A DNA stretch of 42,473 bases. Origin: Denitromonas sp. (GTDB taxonomy: Bacteria; Pseudomonadota; Gammaproteobacteria; Burkholderiales; Rhodocyclaceae). The position numbers and the translations under genes are program-made. A model generated the notes under the pieces. That model saw nothing but the letters and a program-made list of their open reading frames with translations. It did not search any database and was not told the DNA's origin. The DNA lies in NCBI RefSeq assembly GCF_034676725.1, contig NZ_JAUCBR010000005.1, positions 2,501 through 44,973 on the forward strand, in the 5' to 3' direction. Positions 34,793 to 41,459 of the stretch are shown piece by piece. Position 1 is the stretch's first letter. Every line of letters begins with the position of its first letter.

Positions 34793-35364
34793 CGGACGCC
34801 TCCGTGGCCGAGGCCGGGGATAAGCGCGTCGACGCCCTGCCGCATGCAGGCAAAGCGGATCGCCACCACTTCCGGGTTATCCGCCCAGCGCTCGCCGGGC
34901 TTGTCGTGCAGCTCGTCCCAAAGCACCGAGAACGCGCGCCGCGGGTCGCCACCAGACGCATCAAGGTGCTGCGTGGCGCCGATGCCCTCGTCGTAGCACT
35001 CGCGGTCCTCGATCTGCTGCAGCAGCTCGGTATGCACATGAATGACGCGGAGCGTCAGGCGCGAGATTTCGCGCGGCATGAAGCGGGGGATGCGCGGACC
35101 AGGCAAAGGCTTGGCCAGACGCTTGGGCCAGGGGACCTCGCGCTCCCGCCCGTCGGCCTCATAGGAAAAGACCAGCCGTCCGGGCGTGACGTTGATCCCG
35201 GAAATGCGGATCGCCTCTCTCACCCAGAGCAGGTCGCCCGGCTGCAGGCGGGCCAGTGGCGAGGACGACAGCCTGCGCGTGACGGTCTTGCAGCGATCCT
35301 GCAGGGCGAGAACCATCGGTCCGGAAAAGCTGATGGGCAGGATGCGGGTCGGTTCAGCGTGCAT
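34789..35364 (-). CDS. ASCH-like phage protein
   Basis: The 191-residue protein has ILPISFSGPMVLALQDRCKT and VTRRLSSSPLARLQPGDLLW, then VREAIRI, the pattern of phage ASCH-like (PUA-fold) proteins. These are thought to bind RNA or nucleic acid. The middle section ISRLTLRVIHVHTELLQQIE, followed by AFSVLWDELHDKPG, also fits that group. The exact function is unknown. It overlaps the adenine methyltransferase gene by 11 bases and the nuclease gene by four. Confidence 0.75.
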   Translation of the reverse strand: MHAEPTRILPISFSGPMVLALQDRCKTVTRRLSSSPLARLQPGDLLWVREAIRISGINVTPGRLVFSYEADGREREVPWPKRLAKPLPGPRIPRFMPREISRLTLRVIHVHTELLQQIEDRECYDEGIGATQHLDASGGDPRRAFSVLWDELHDKPGERWADNPEVVAIRFACMRQGVDALIPGLGHGGVR

Positions 35365-36097
35365 CGCGCGCCTCCGGATAGTCGGTCTTGCGCTCGAGGC
35401 GTTTGCGGCAGGGCGGGATCCAGATGAGTTGCGGCGGCGTCCGCGACCAGCCGGGCGGGATCGGCCGAGTATCCCAGACCAGCCAGCAGTAGGCTGTCGC
35501 CGTCGAGCCGGTCGCGGTGAGGCGTCCCTTCACCATCGGCACTCGCTCGGCGAACTGCGCGACGAAGGTCGGCGGGTGAGGCAGGAACAGGCGGCCGTGG
35601 CGATCCACGCCCTCAAGGAATGCAAGGCGCGTCAGCATCGCCACGCCCTTGCGCGGCTGCAGCGCGATGGCGCGCCGAATGAACTCTGGCGCCAGCTTGA
35701 ACGGCGGATTGGTGATGATCCAGTCGACGCCCTGTTTCTCGATGCGCGGCGGCACGGCGTCGAGGCCGAGGAAATCCGCCACTCGCGTCTGGCCGTGGTA
35801 TTCGGCTGTGCGGGCCTCCTCTCCGCTGTAATCAGCGACGTCCGATGCGTGTACGGCGAAGAAGTACTCGGCCAGCGTTGCCGCCATGTGCCCGCGCCCG
35901 CAGGCAGGCTCCCAGACGTTCTGAGACCGATGTTCGGCAGGAATGCGATCAGCCGACCAATCGGCTCCTGAAAGCCGCGGGCCGATCACTTCCTCGATCA
36001 GCGCCCGGGTTGCCCATGGTGGCGTCGGAAAATCATCGAGGCTCTGCCGGGATTCGACGCGCCTCTGCATGACGGCGGTGGAACGGTTCTGCGTCAT
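35354..36097 (-). CDS. SAM-dependent DNA methyltransferase, N6-adenine type
   Basis: The 247-residue protein has DDFPTPPWATRALIEEVIG at the start. WEPACGRGHMAATLAEYF is motif I with SAM-binding features, HASDV is the acidic residue after strand 2, and DWIITNPPF is the catalytic motif IV. This is typical of phage-encoded N6-adenine methyltransferases. It is the second methyltransferase of the prophage and the first in the early operon. A ggag site precedes its ATG. The target site is unknown. Confidence 0.82.
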   Translation of the reverse strand: MTQNRSTAVMQRRVESRQSLDDFPTPPWATRALIEEVIGPRLSGADWSADRIPAEHRSQNVWEPACGRGHMAATLAEYFFAVHASDVADYSGEEARTAEYHGQTRVADFLGLDAVPPRIEKQGVDWIITNPPFKLAPEFIRRAIALQPRKGVAMLTRLAFLEGVDRHGRLFLPHPPTFVAQFAERVPMVKGRLTATGSTATAYCWLVWDTRPIPPGWSRTPPQLIWIPPCRKRLERKTDYPEARDAR

Positions 36098-36100
36098 CGT

Positions 36101-36328
36101 TCACTCCCCGATGCTCGCCGCCGGATGGCGGGCGCGGGAGAGCAGGCGCGGGCAATCCGTATCGCCGAAGAACGGGCACCACGACAGGTGCCCCGATCCG
36201 TCGGGCGCGATGGGCTGGTGGCAATCAGCGCACCGCTGGTCGACCGGGACTTCCGGCTTTCGGGTGAGCCCGACCACTGTGATGAAGCCGTCGTCCTCGA
36301 CGTTGTCGTACTGCCGCATGGCGATCAC
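36101..36328 (-). CDS. Small zinc-ribbon-like protein
   Basis: The 75-residue protein has a Cys-rich patch, CADCHQPIAPDGSGHLSWCP, followed by FFGDTDCP. It gives four Cys and two His that could hold one zinc ion. The start is GTG 36328, overlapping the previous stop as GTGA; ATG 36319 is an alternative. It is a soluble protein of unknown function in the early operon. Confidence 0.65.
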   Translation of the reverse strand: MIAMRQYDNVEDDGFITVVGLTRKPEVPVDQRCADCHQPIAPDGSGHLSWCPFFGDTDCPRLLSRARHPAASIGE

Positions 36329-36534
36329 TCCACGCCAGCGGTGCGCGTCAGCCGGGTGACGATCGCTTCCATCAGGTCGATGCGGCGATCCGCATCTTCT
36401 TGCGACAGCCGGCCAGCGCGCACTTGGTTGGGATAGACGCGACGGCGCATGAACGCTTCGCGCTGGGCTTCCTCGATAAGCTCCCGGACGCCGAAGCGTC
36501 CGGAGGCCACAATCTGTGGTGCTCGATCAGCCAT
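36325..36534 (-). CDS. Small charged helical protein, unknown
   Basis: The 69-residue protein begins MADRAPQIVASGRFGVRELI and continues as amphipathic helix (EEAQREAFMRRRVYPNQVRA, then LSQEDADRRIDLMEAIVTRL). The ATG at 36534 overlaps the upstream stop by eight bases. The pattern is common for short phage proteins of unknown role. A TTG start two codons earlier is possible. Confidence 0.65.
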   Translation of the reverse strand: MADRAPQIVASGRFGVRELIEEAQREAFMRRRVYPNQVRAGRLSQEDADRRIDLMEAIVTRLTRTAGVE

Positions 36535-36937
36535 CGACAAAGCCCTCGCAGGCTTTCTCGATCATCCGGTCGATGGTCTTTCGGCCGCTTTCGCCGATCG
36601 GGTCGGGGCCCCATTCGTGGGCGATCCGTTTCCCGCCCGGCATTTCGAGCGACAAGCGGAAGGAAGGAGCGAACCGCTTGGGGATTTCGTCGCTGATCCA
36701 CGGGATCGGGTACCATGGGCGCCCGGCGTAGTTGTCGGCGAAGTCGACCAGCTCGTTGTCCGGTCCGTCCTGCTCGAGGAACCGGACCATAATGCTCTCG
36801 TCCTCGTTGTCCTCGGCCCAGACCTGCACCAGCCACCATTGGTCGCGGCCAGAAATGTTGGCGCGCATGAAGCCGAACGGTTCGCCGGTGTCGTGCGGGT
36901 TGAACGGGACCAGATAGCTTTGCTTCAGGTCGAGCAT
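36527..36937 (-). CDS. Hypothetical early-operon protein
   Basis: The 136-residue acidic protein begins MLDLKQSYLVPFNPHDTGEP. It is rich in aromatic residues (RDQWWLVQVWAEDNEDES, YAGRPWYPIPWISDE) and mixed alpha/beta. No family was recognised. It starts as TGATG on the DUF2303 stop, with a GTG one codon earlier as an alternative. The acidic, compact character would fit a host-factor inhibitor, but nothing in the sequence proves it. Confidence 0.65.
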   Translation of the reverse strand: MLDLKQSYLVPFNPHDTGEPFGFMRANISGRDQWWLVQVWAEDNEDESIMVRFLEQDGPDNELVDFADNYAGRPWYPIPWISDEIPKRFAPSFRLSLEMPGGKRIAHEWGPDPIGESGRKTIDRMIEKACEGFVDG

Positions 36938-37800
36938 CACGACGCCCTCCCGAAGAACACCGGCCGCCCGGTCTCTTCCGCAGCGGCGACAGCGATCTGC
37001 ATGAAGTGCGCCCGGCGCTGGTACTCCACCCGGCGCCAGATGAAGCCCATCTGAAGCTGCCCGCCGTTGATCCGCCACCGGAAGGCACAGCGCAGAGGCA
37101 CCGGCTCTTCGCCCTCGTAGAGCGGGATCGAGAGCACGAACTCGCGCGGCACCTTGATGTCGCCCTTGGCGCGGGTTTCGGTCTCGTAGACGAAGGACCG
37201 GTCACCGTTCTCGAGCCGCGTCGAGCTCTTGAAGGTCACGCCCTGCGTGCCTTCCAGATCCCGGCTGATCTCGATCAGGACCGCAGGCTCTGGATCGATC
37301 ACGTCGACCGCGTTTTCCTCGAGGAACGCGGCAAATTCCGCCTGCCCGTGGAAGGAGTTCTCCATCTCCGCCCAGCGCTTGAATTCCTCTGACGGGCGAA
37401 GCTTCAGCGTGCAGGTGTGCTCGCGCGGCTGCGGATCGAGGCTTTCTCCGTCGACCACGGCATTGTCGAAGTGCCAGTCGAGAACCGCCTTGATGCTGCC
37501 TGCGTCGTAATCCGCGATCAGGACGGACCGAGCGTCCGAGAAGCGGTTCACGTAGGCCGAGAGGGACGCGCGCTGGTCGACAACCACCGCCGTTTTGATG
37601 ATGTGCGGAGGCAGCGCGTGCGGGTCGTGGGCGGCCTCGAGGCGGAAGCCCTCGGGCACGAGGATGTGGCGCGCGCCATGCGGCCCCTCGATCACCGGGG
37701 AAGCCAGCCGTGCCGCCTTGATGGCGGCGTCCAGCGCGCTTTCCGGATGTGCTTCGACGTGCGCGCTGGTGCTGGCCTGCGGCGGGAGTTTCGTAGCCAT
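36937..37800 (-). CDS. DUF2303 (YfdQ-like) protein
   Basis: The 287-residue protein has LVPEGFRLEAAHDPHALPPH, the ASLSAYVNRFSDARSVLIAD motif and YDAGSIKAVLDWHFDN, which identify DUF2303. The later part carries the SEEFKRWAEMENSFHGQAEF block. The family is widespread in phages near recombination and early genes, and its function is not established. It is the largest gene of the first half of the early operon. Confidence 0.88.
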   Translation of the reverse strand: MATKLPPQASTSAHVEAHPESALDAAIKAARLASPVIEGPHGARHILVPEGFRLEAAHDPHALPPHIIKTAVVVDQRASLSAYVNRFSDARSVLIADYDAGSIKAVLDWHFDNAVVDGESLDPQPREHTCTLKLRPSEEFKRWAEMENSFHGQAEFAAFLEENAVDVIDPEPAVLIEISRDLEGTQGVTFKSSTRLENGDRSFVYETETRAKGDIKVPREFVLSIPLYEGEEPVPLRCAFRWRINGGQLQMGFIWRRVEYQRRAHFMQIAVAAAEETGRPVFFGRAS

Positions 37801-37823
37801 TTGCTGTCCTTTCGGGGATGGGG

Positions 37824-38168
37824 TTACTGAAGGTCCGCGCGCTCGCGCCGGGCCTCGAGCTCGTCAAAGAGGTCTTCCTGGGAGGGATCGCGACGGGTCA
37901 GGCGCCCTTCGTCGGTCACGTAGTAGATGCCGGTGCCGAGCGGCTTCCGAGGCTTCTTGCAGGACAGCTGCGGGACGCACTCGATCTGCCCGGCCTCGTT
38001 GACCTTGAAGGGCAGCTTGATCGTGATCTCGCCCTTGCCGCCCGTGCGCCGGATGGCCTCCATCAGCTCGCCGAACTGTTCGTCGGCTTCGGAGATCAGC
38101 TCGCCGCGTCGGAAGCTCTGCAGGAATTCGAGAAAGGAAAGTTCGTCGCGTGCCATGCGCGTCTCCAT
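37824..38168 (-). CDS. Hypothetical early-operon protein
   Basis: The 114-residue protein begins METRMARDELSFLEFLQSFR. The GELISEADEQFGELMEAIRR helix and the GKGEITIKLPFKVNEAGQIE strand pair are followed by a basic CKKPRKP segment and an acidic end (DLFDELEARRERADLQ). This type is often found upstream of DUF2303 genes. Start ATG 38168 overlaps the previous stop as TGATG; ATG 38156 is an alternative. No function is known. Confidence 0.7.
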   Translation of the reverse strand: METRMARDELSFLEFLQSFRRGELISEADEQFGELMEAIRRTGGKGEITIKLPFKVNEAGQIECVPQLSCKKPRKPLGTGIYYVTDEGRLTRRDPSQEDLFDELEARRERADLQ

Positions 38169-38461
38169 CAGCCGGGGGTGAAAAGCAGGAAGAGGTAGAG
38201 GATGCCGAACAGGCAGACCGCGCCGAACAGGTCGCCCAGCCAGCGCCGGATGCGCCCCTTGCGGTTAAGGTCGGCGACGGCGTCACGAACGATGGCGGCG
38301 TGCAGCGCCTTCGCGCGCTCGTGGTCCATCCAGTCGCCGTAGGCCTGCAGGAACTCGCACGCGTCGAGGACAGAAGCGTCGTCGTGCATGTCGGGGTTGG
38401 CGATGATCTGCCGCGCGTCCGCGACCGTCATGCTGGGGAAGCGGATCACCTGGGCGCTCAT
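38168..38461 (-). CDS. Small protein with C-terminal membrane segment
   Basis: The 97-residue protein begins MSAQVIRFPSMTVADARQII. A soluble helical part is followed by a basic NRKGRIRRW stretch and one C-terminal membrane segment (DLFGAVCLFGILYLFLLFTP). That segment is clearly similar to a 26-residue protein encoded on the other strand at 39891-39971. It starts with ATGA overlap after the excisionase-like gene. The function is unknown; a tail-anchored inner membrane protein is likely. Confidence 0.7.
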   Translation of the reverse strand: MSAQVIRFPSMTVADARQIIANPDMHDDASVLDACEFLQAYGDWMDHERAKALHAAIVRDAVADLNRKGRIRRWLGDLFGAVCLFGILYLFLLFTPG

Positions 38462-38703
38462 TTGCGGCCACCCGATCCGACGCGCGGCCGCTCCTGCTCG
38501 CGCAGCCATTCCTGGACCGCGCCACGGCGATAGAGCACCTTCCGGCCGATCCGCACGCAGGCCGGTCCGATGCGCCGGGTTTCCCAGCGCGCGAGGGTGT
38601 CGACCGACAGCCCGAGCTCCTGACCGAGCTCAGCTCTGCTGATCCAGTCTTCCAAGAGCCCCGGCTTTGCCGCGTCGGGGGAGGGGCCTTCCGTTTCCGC
38701 CAT
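38458..38703 (-). CDS. xis: Excisionase-like helix-turn-helix protein
   Basis: The 81-residue protein has a MerR/AlpA-type helix-turn-helix (WISRAELGQELGLSVDTLAR, followed by WETRRIGPACVRIGRKVLYR and RGAVQEWL). This is the fold of many phage excisionases and small regulators. It is the first gene of the leftward operon next to the control region and lies about 1.3 kb from the integrase. It could equally be a Cro-like regulator. The symbol is by position and fold only. Confidence 0.68.
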   Translation of the reverse strand: MAETEGPSPDAAKPGLLEDWISRAELGQELGLSVDTLARWETRRIGPACVRIGRKVLYRRGAVQEWLREQERPRVGSGGRK

Positions 38704-38770
38704 GCACTGTCCTCCGTTGCGCCGCCCAGCGCGGGCAGCGGTCGGAGGGCATCAAACGCGGTGAAGGGCA

Positions 38771-38800
38771 GCGGCACCGAGGCGCGGAGAGGCGCGGGAA
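38771..38800 (-). repeat. Repeated 30-bp upstream element, copy A
   Basis: Read leftward it carries CCGCGCCTC twice with a 10-base period, then GGTGCCGC. The 27 bases 38771-38797 are identical to 42234-42260, and 34189-34218 differs at four positions over 30. Each copy lies 49-68 bases upstream of a leftward start codon (xis-like here). A shared promoter or operator element is inferred. Confidence 0.65.
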
Positions 38801-38829
38801 CCTAAAGGCCCGCGCCGCTGTTCCAAATA

Positions 38830-38902
38830 GTTAACGCCGACGGCGATTAACCAGTTGATCGCATTCCGTTTTCGAGGAAATGGTTAGCGCACCAGCCACG
38901 GA
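38830..38902. promoter_or_regulatory. Immunity-type control region with operator-like palindrome
   Basis: Gttaacgccg-a-cggcgattaac (38830-38851) is an inverted repeat with one extra base. The related half-site aaatrgttarcgc appears at 38825-38838 and again at 38878-38890. The 15 bases at 38888-38902 repeat those at 30152-30166. The region lies between the leftward xis-like gene and the rightward HTH gene. It is the best candidate for the lysogeny switch. Of the 261 bases between the genes, the rest shows copy A of the upstream repeat and no clear sigma-70 promoter. Confidence 0.6.
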
Positions 38903-38964
38903 ATCGTCCGGGCTTGAGCAGGCAGAAGGACCGCAGAGATGAAATCACCAGAGAAAGACTGACC

Positions 38965-39186
38965 ATGGATGACAGGACGCTCCTCGCCGCAATTGGCGAG
39001 GCGCTCTACGGGCAAAGCTGGAAGGTGGCGTTGGCTGGCGATCTCAAGGTTGATGATCGGTCGCTGCGACGCTGGATCCAGACCGGCAAAGTCCCCGACG
39101 GAGTGTGGCGCGACCTGATCGTCCTGCTCGCGGATCGGCGCGGAGTGATTGAATTGCTCCTAACCGAAGTTCGCGGCAAGTCCTGA
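38965..39186 (+). CDS. HTH protein, candidate phage repressor
   Basis: The 73-residue protein begins MDDRTLLAAIGEALYGQSWK. A helix-turn-helix follows (ALAGDLKVDDRSLRRWIQTG, then KVPDGVWRDLIVLL). It resembles single-domain Cro/CI-type regulators of alphaproteobacterial phages. The ATG at 38965 is preferred; an in-frame TTG at 38914 would add 17 residues and lies 11 bases after the 15-bp repeat. It is divergent from the xis-like operon, as expected for a repressor. There is no peptidase or dimerisation domain, so induction would not be LexA-type self-cleavage. Confidence 0.65.
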   Translation: MDDRTLLAAIGEALYGQSWKVALAGDLKVDDRSLRRWIQTGKVPDGVWRDLIVLLADRRGVIELLLTEVRGKS

Positions 39187-39291
39187 CGGGCAAAGTCGCC
39201 GCCTAGCTCCAAACTGCTGATTTGGTGAACCTTTCCGCGCCCTCTGGGCAGCGGCGGGCACCGCTTTGAAAAATGGAATGGAGGTACGAGC

Positions 39292-39888
39292 ATGGGTGTG
39301 CTGCCGAGGGTCTTCTTTACGATGACCGAGGCCGCTGCCCGGTGGGGGTACGCGCCTGCGGACATCGCAGGGTGGGCCCACCAGGGGCAGCTGGAGATTG
39401 TTACCGGAATCGCGCCGGTGGATTGCGGGGGGGAACCTGCTGCGGGACTGGTGGCCATCTCGGTCGCCGACATACTGCCGATGTTCCGGAGGTCCGGAAC
39501 AGGCCCAAGGGAAATGCCGGTGCGCAGGATCCGCGCGCAGGGCAAGGACGAGTGGATGATGATCACCGAACCTGCCGGAGGGGTGATCGTCTCGATGGAC
39601 GACTTGTTGATCCTCGCCGACGAGGTCCATCGCTTTGAGGTCGAGCGGGAAATCTTTGGCAAGCCGCACGGAGGGAAGGGACCGGAGCCGAAATTTGATT
39701 GGGACGAGTTCTGGCGCGCGGTCGCGCTCTGGGTTCATGAGCATGGCGTTCCGCCGACCTTGAAGGAATTCACGGAGGTCATGTCGAATTGGTTCCTAGA
39801 CCAATCGGATGGAAAGAGCAGCCCGAGCGACAGCGTGATCCGCAAGAAGCTCTCGCCGCTCTGGAACCGCCTGCGGCAGGAGGCGTGA
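39292..39888 (+). CDS. Two-domain DNA-binding-type protein of the immunity region
   Basis: The 198-residue protein has a MerR-like N-terminal part (FFTMTEAAARWGYAPADIAG, followed by WAHQGQLEIVTGI). A second helical domain lies at the end (FDWDEFWRAVALWVHEHGVP, PTLKEFTEVMSNW, SDSVIRKKLSPLWNRLRQ). This C-terminal block looks like a winged helix seen in many proteobacterial phage regulators. A ggagg site sits seven bases before the ATG. It follows the HTH gene rightward. A regulatory role is inferred. Confidence 0.68.
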   Translation: MGVLPRVFFTMTEAAARWGYAPADIAGWAHQGQLEIVTGIAPVDCGGEPAAGLVAISVADILPMFRRSGTGPREMPVRRIRAQGKDEWMMITEPAGGVIVSMDDLLILADEVHRFEVEREIFGKPHGGKGPEPKFDWDEFWRAVALWVHEHGVPPTLKEFTEVMSNWFLDQSDGKSSPSDSVIRKKLSPLWNRLRQEA

Positions 39889-39890
39889 CC

Positions 39891-39971
39891 ATGCGCGAGC
39901 TGCTCGAGGACCTGCTGGGCGCGGTCGCACTGTTCGCCACGCTTTGGCTTCTGCTGATCCTGACACCTTGA
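39891..39971 (+). CDS. 26-residue single-TM microprotein
   Basis: The reading frame starts at ATG 39891, seven bases after a perfect aggagg and three bases after the upstream stop. It encodes MRELLE followed by DLLGAVALFATLWLLLILTP. This strong ribosome site makes translation likely despite the short length. Of the last 20 residues, 12 match the membrane segment of the leftward 97-residue protein (38168-38461). A small inverted repeat (ctgaca...tgtcag, 39960-39977) overlaps the stop. The function is unknown. Confidence 0.65.
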   Translation: MRELLEDLLGAVALFATLWLLLILTP

Positions 39972-39991
39972 TGTCAGCACCGGGGCGGCGT

Positions 39992-41251
39992 TCACTCGCC
40001 GCCTCGAACCACGCGCGGGCGCGCCTTCATGATGTCGGCCACCGCGTCCACGCCTGCCCGCAGCGGGCTGTCGAGAAGATGGGCATAGCGCTGCGTCGTC
40101 CGCATCTGCGAGTGCCCCAGCAGCTTCCCGATCATCTCGAGCGACGCGCCGCCGCTGACCAGCAGCGAGGCGAAGGTGTGGCGCAGATCGTGGATCCTGA
40201 CGTCGGGCAGCTGCGCCGCAGTCTGGATCGCCGACCAGAACCGCCTGATCTCCTGCACGGGCTGATCCTTGGGCGAGCCGTCCGCGCCCACCGCGTCGCC
40301 GGGAAAGAGCCACTCGCAGCCCTTTGGCACCGCCACCCGCCGCTGGCGCACCAGCGCCGCCGTGTCGGCCGAGATCGGCACGCGGTGCACGCGACGCTGC
40401 TTCGTGTTCGCAGCGGGCTTGGACCAAGTCCCGAGCTCGAGGTTGAACTGTTCGAACCGCGCCGTCCGGACCTCGCCCAGGCGCGCGCCGGTCAACATGC
40501 ACATGCGAACGATGGCCGCGCCGCGCTGGTCCTCCGCCGCATGCAGGGCATCACCCAGCCGCGTGATTTCCTCGATGGAGAGGAACCGTTCCCGCTCGTT
40601 CTCCATCCGCCTGCGGAACGCTTCGGCCGGGTTGTCCGCGCGCATCTTCCACGCGACCGCAAGGTTGAACATCTTCCGCAGCACCTCGCCCACCCGGTTC
40701 GCCCGGATCGGCGTCGGTTTCGCGGGCGCGAGCGTCTTGCGCCGCGTCTTGGCCTTCTCCTTGGCCGGGCGCGCCCGCCCTTCCGCGATCTGGCCCAGCA
40801 GGCGCTCGACGTCGGCGGGCTCGATTTCGGCGACAAGGCGGTGCTTCCAGTGCGGCTCGACCAGCTTGCGAAGCATCGACGCCTGGTCGGATGCGTTGCG
40901 CGGAGCAAGGTGCGCGGCGTGCTCGCGCAGGTATCGGTCGATCAGGTCCGGGATCCGTGGCGCGGCGCGGATTTCCTCGCGCTCGGCCAGAGGGTCGATC
41001 CCGTCGTCAATGTCGCGGCGCAGCTGCTTCGCGCGGTCGCGCGCGGCGGCGACGCTCCACTCCGGCCAGCGCCCGATCGCCATGCGACGCTGCCTCCCCT
41101 TGATCGTGAAGTCGAGGTAGAAGCCGCGGCTGCCGGTCCGTTGGATCACGGCCGAGAAGCCCAGCACCTCGTCGTCAAACAGCTGGTAGGGGCGGGCGCG
41201 AGGCTCCGCCGCCTTCACCAGTTTCTCGTTTAATCTCTGCCGGTTGGCCAT
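39992..41251 (-). CDS. int: Tyrosine-recombinase integrase, P4-like
   Basis: The integrase has 419 residues. Catalytic residues are all present: Arg257 in TGARLGEVR, His354 and Arg357 in IHDLRHTFAS, His380 in LLGHSQMRTTQRY, and Tyr389. The N-terminal arm-binding domain (FDDEVLGFSAVIQRTGSRGF, YLDFTIKGRQRRMAIGRW) is the DUF4102 type. Lys-rich residues 163-175 form the linker. The ATG at 41251 starts MANRQRLNEK; the longer open frame upstream is Ser/Gly-rich and unlikely. It is close to attR, and its arm sites are probably the paired TGACTCAAG boxes. tRNA genes are the usual targets of this group. Confidence 0.95.
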   Translation of the reverse strand: MANRQRLNEKLVKAAEPRARPYQLFDDEVLGFSAVIQRTGSRGFYLDFTIKGRQRRMAIGRWPEWSVAAARDRAKQLRRDIDDGIDPLAEREEIRAAPRIPDLIDRYLREHAAHLAPRNASDQASMLRKLVEPHWKHRLVAEIEPADVERLLGQIAEGRARPAKEKAKTRRKTLAPAKPTPIRANRVGEVLRKMFNLAVAWKMRADNPAEAFRRRMENERERFLSIEEITRLGDALHAAEDQRGAAIVRMCMLTGARLGEVRTARFEQFNLELGTWSKPAANTKQRRVHRVPISADTAALVRQRRVAVPKGCEWLFPGDAVGADGSPKDQPVQEIRRFWSAIQTAAQLPDVRIHDLRHTFASLLVSGGASLEMIGKLLGHSQMRTTQRYAHLLDSPLRAGVDAVADIMKARPRVVRGGE

Positions 41252-41306
41252 TCGCGCACCACGTGAGACACGTCCCCTGACGCCATTGAAGGCGGCACGG
41301 GTCAAG

Positions 41307-41459
41307 TCAAAGAACCAAGAAGAGGCCGATCCAGAAGAGGAGGCCGATGATTGCGCCCAGGGCGATCCACCATCCAGACGGGAAACGGATGGCCCGGCGC
41401 TGGCGTGCGGGGCAGTCACGTCCTTGGCGGCAGTCGTTGTTGCAGGGAGGGCAGGTCAT
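41307..41459 (-). CDS. 50-residue Cys-rich membrane microprotein
   Basis: The protein starts at ATG 41459, overlapping the stop of the methyltransferase-like gene as ATGA. The first 17 residues hold four Cys (MTCPPCNNDCRQGRDCP). They are followed by a basic RQRRAIRFPSG stretch and one membrane segment (WWIALGAIIGLLFWIGLFLV). The Cys pattern CNxxCxQGRxCP recurs in small phage proteins I recall. It may bind a metal on one face of the membrane. The function is unknown. Confidence 0.68.
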   Translation of the reverse strand: MTCPPCNNDCRQGRDCPARQRRAIRFPSGWWIALGAIIGLLFWIGLFLVL

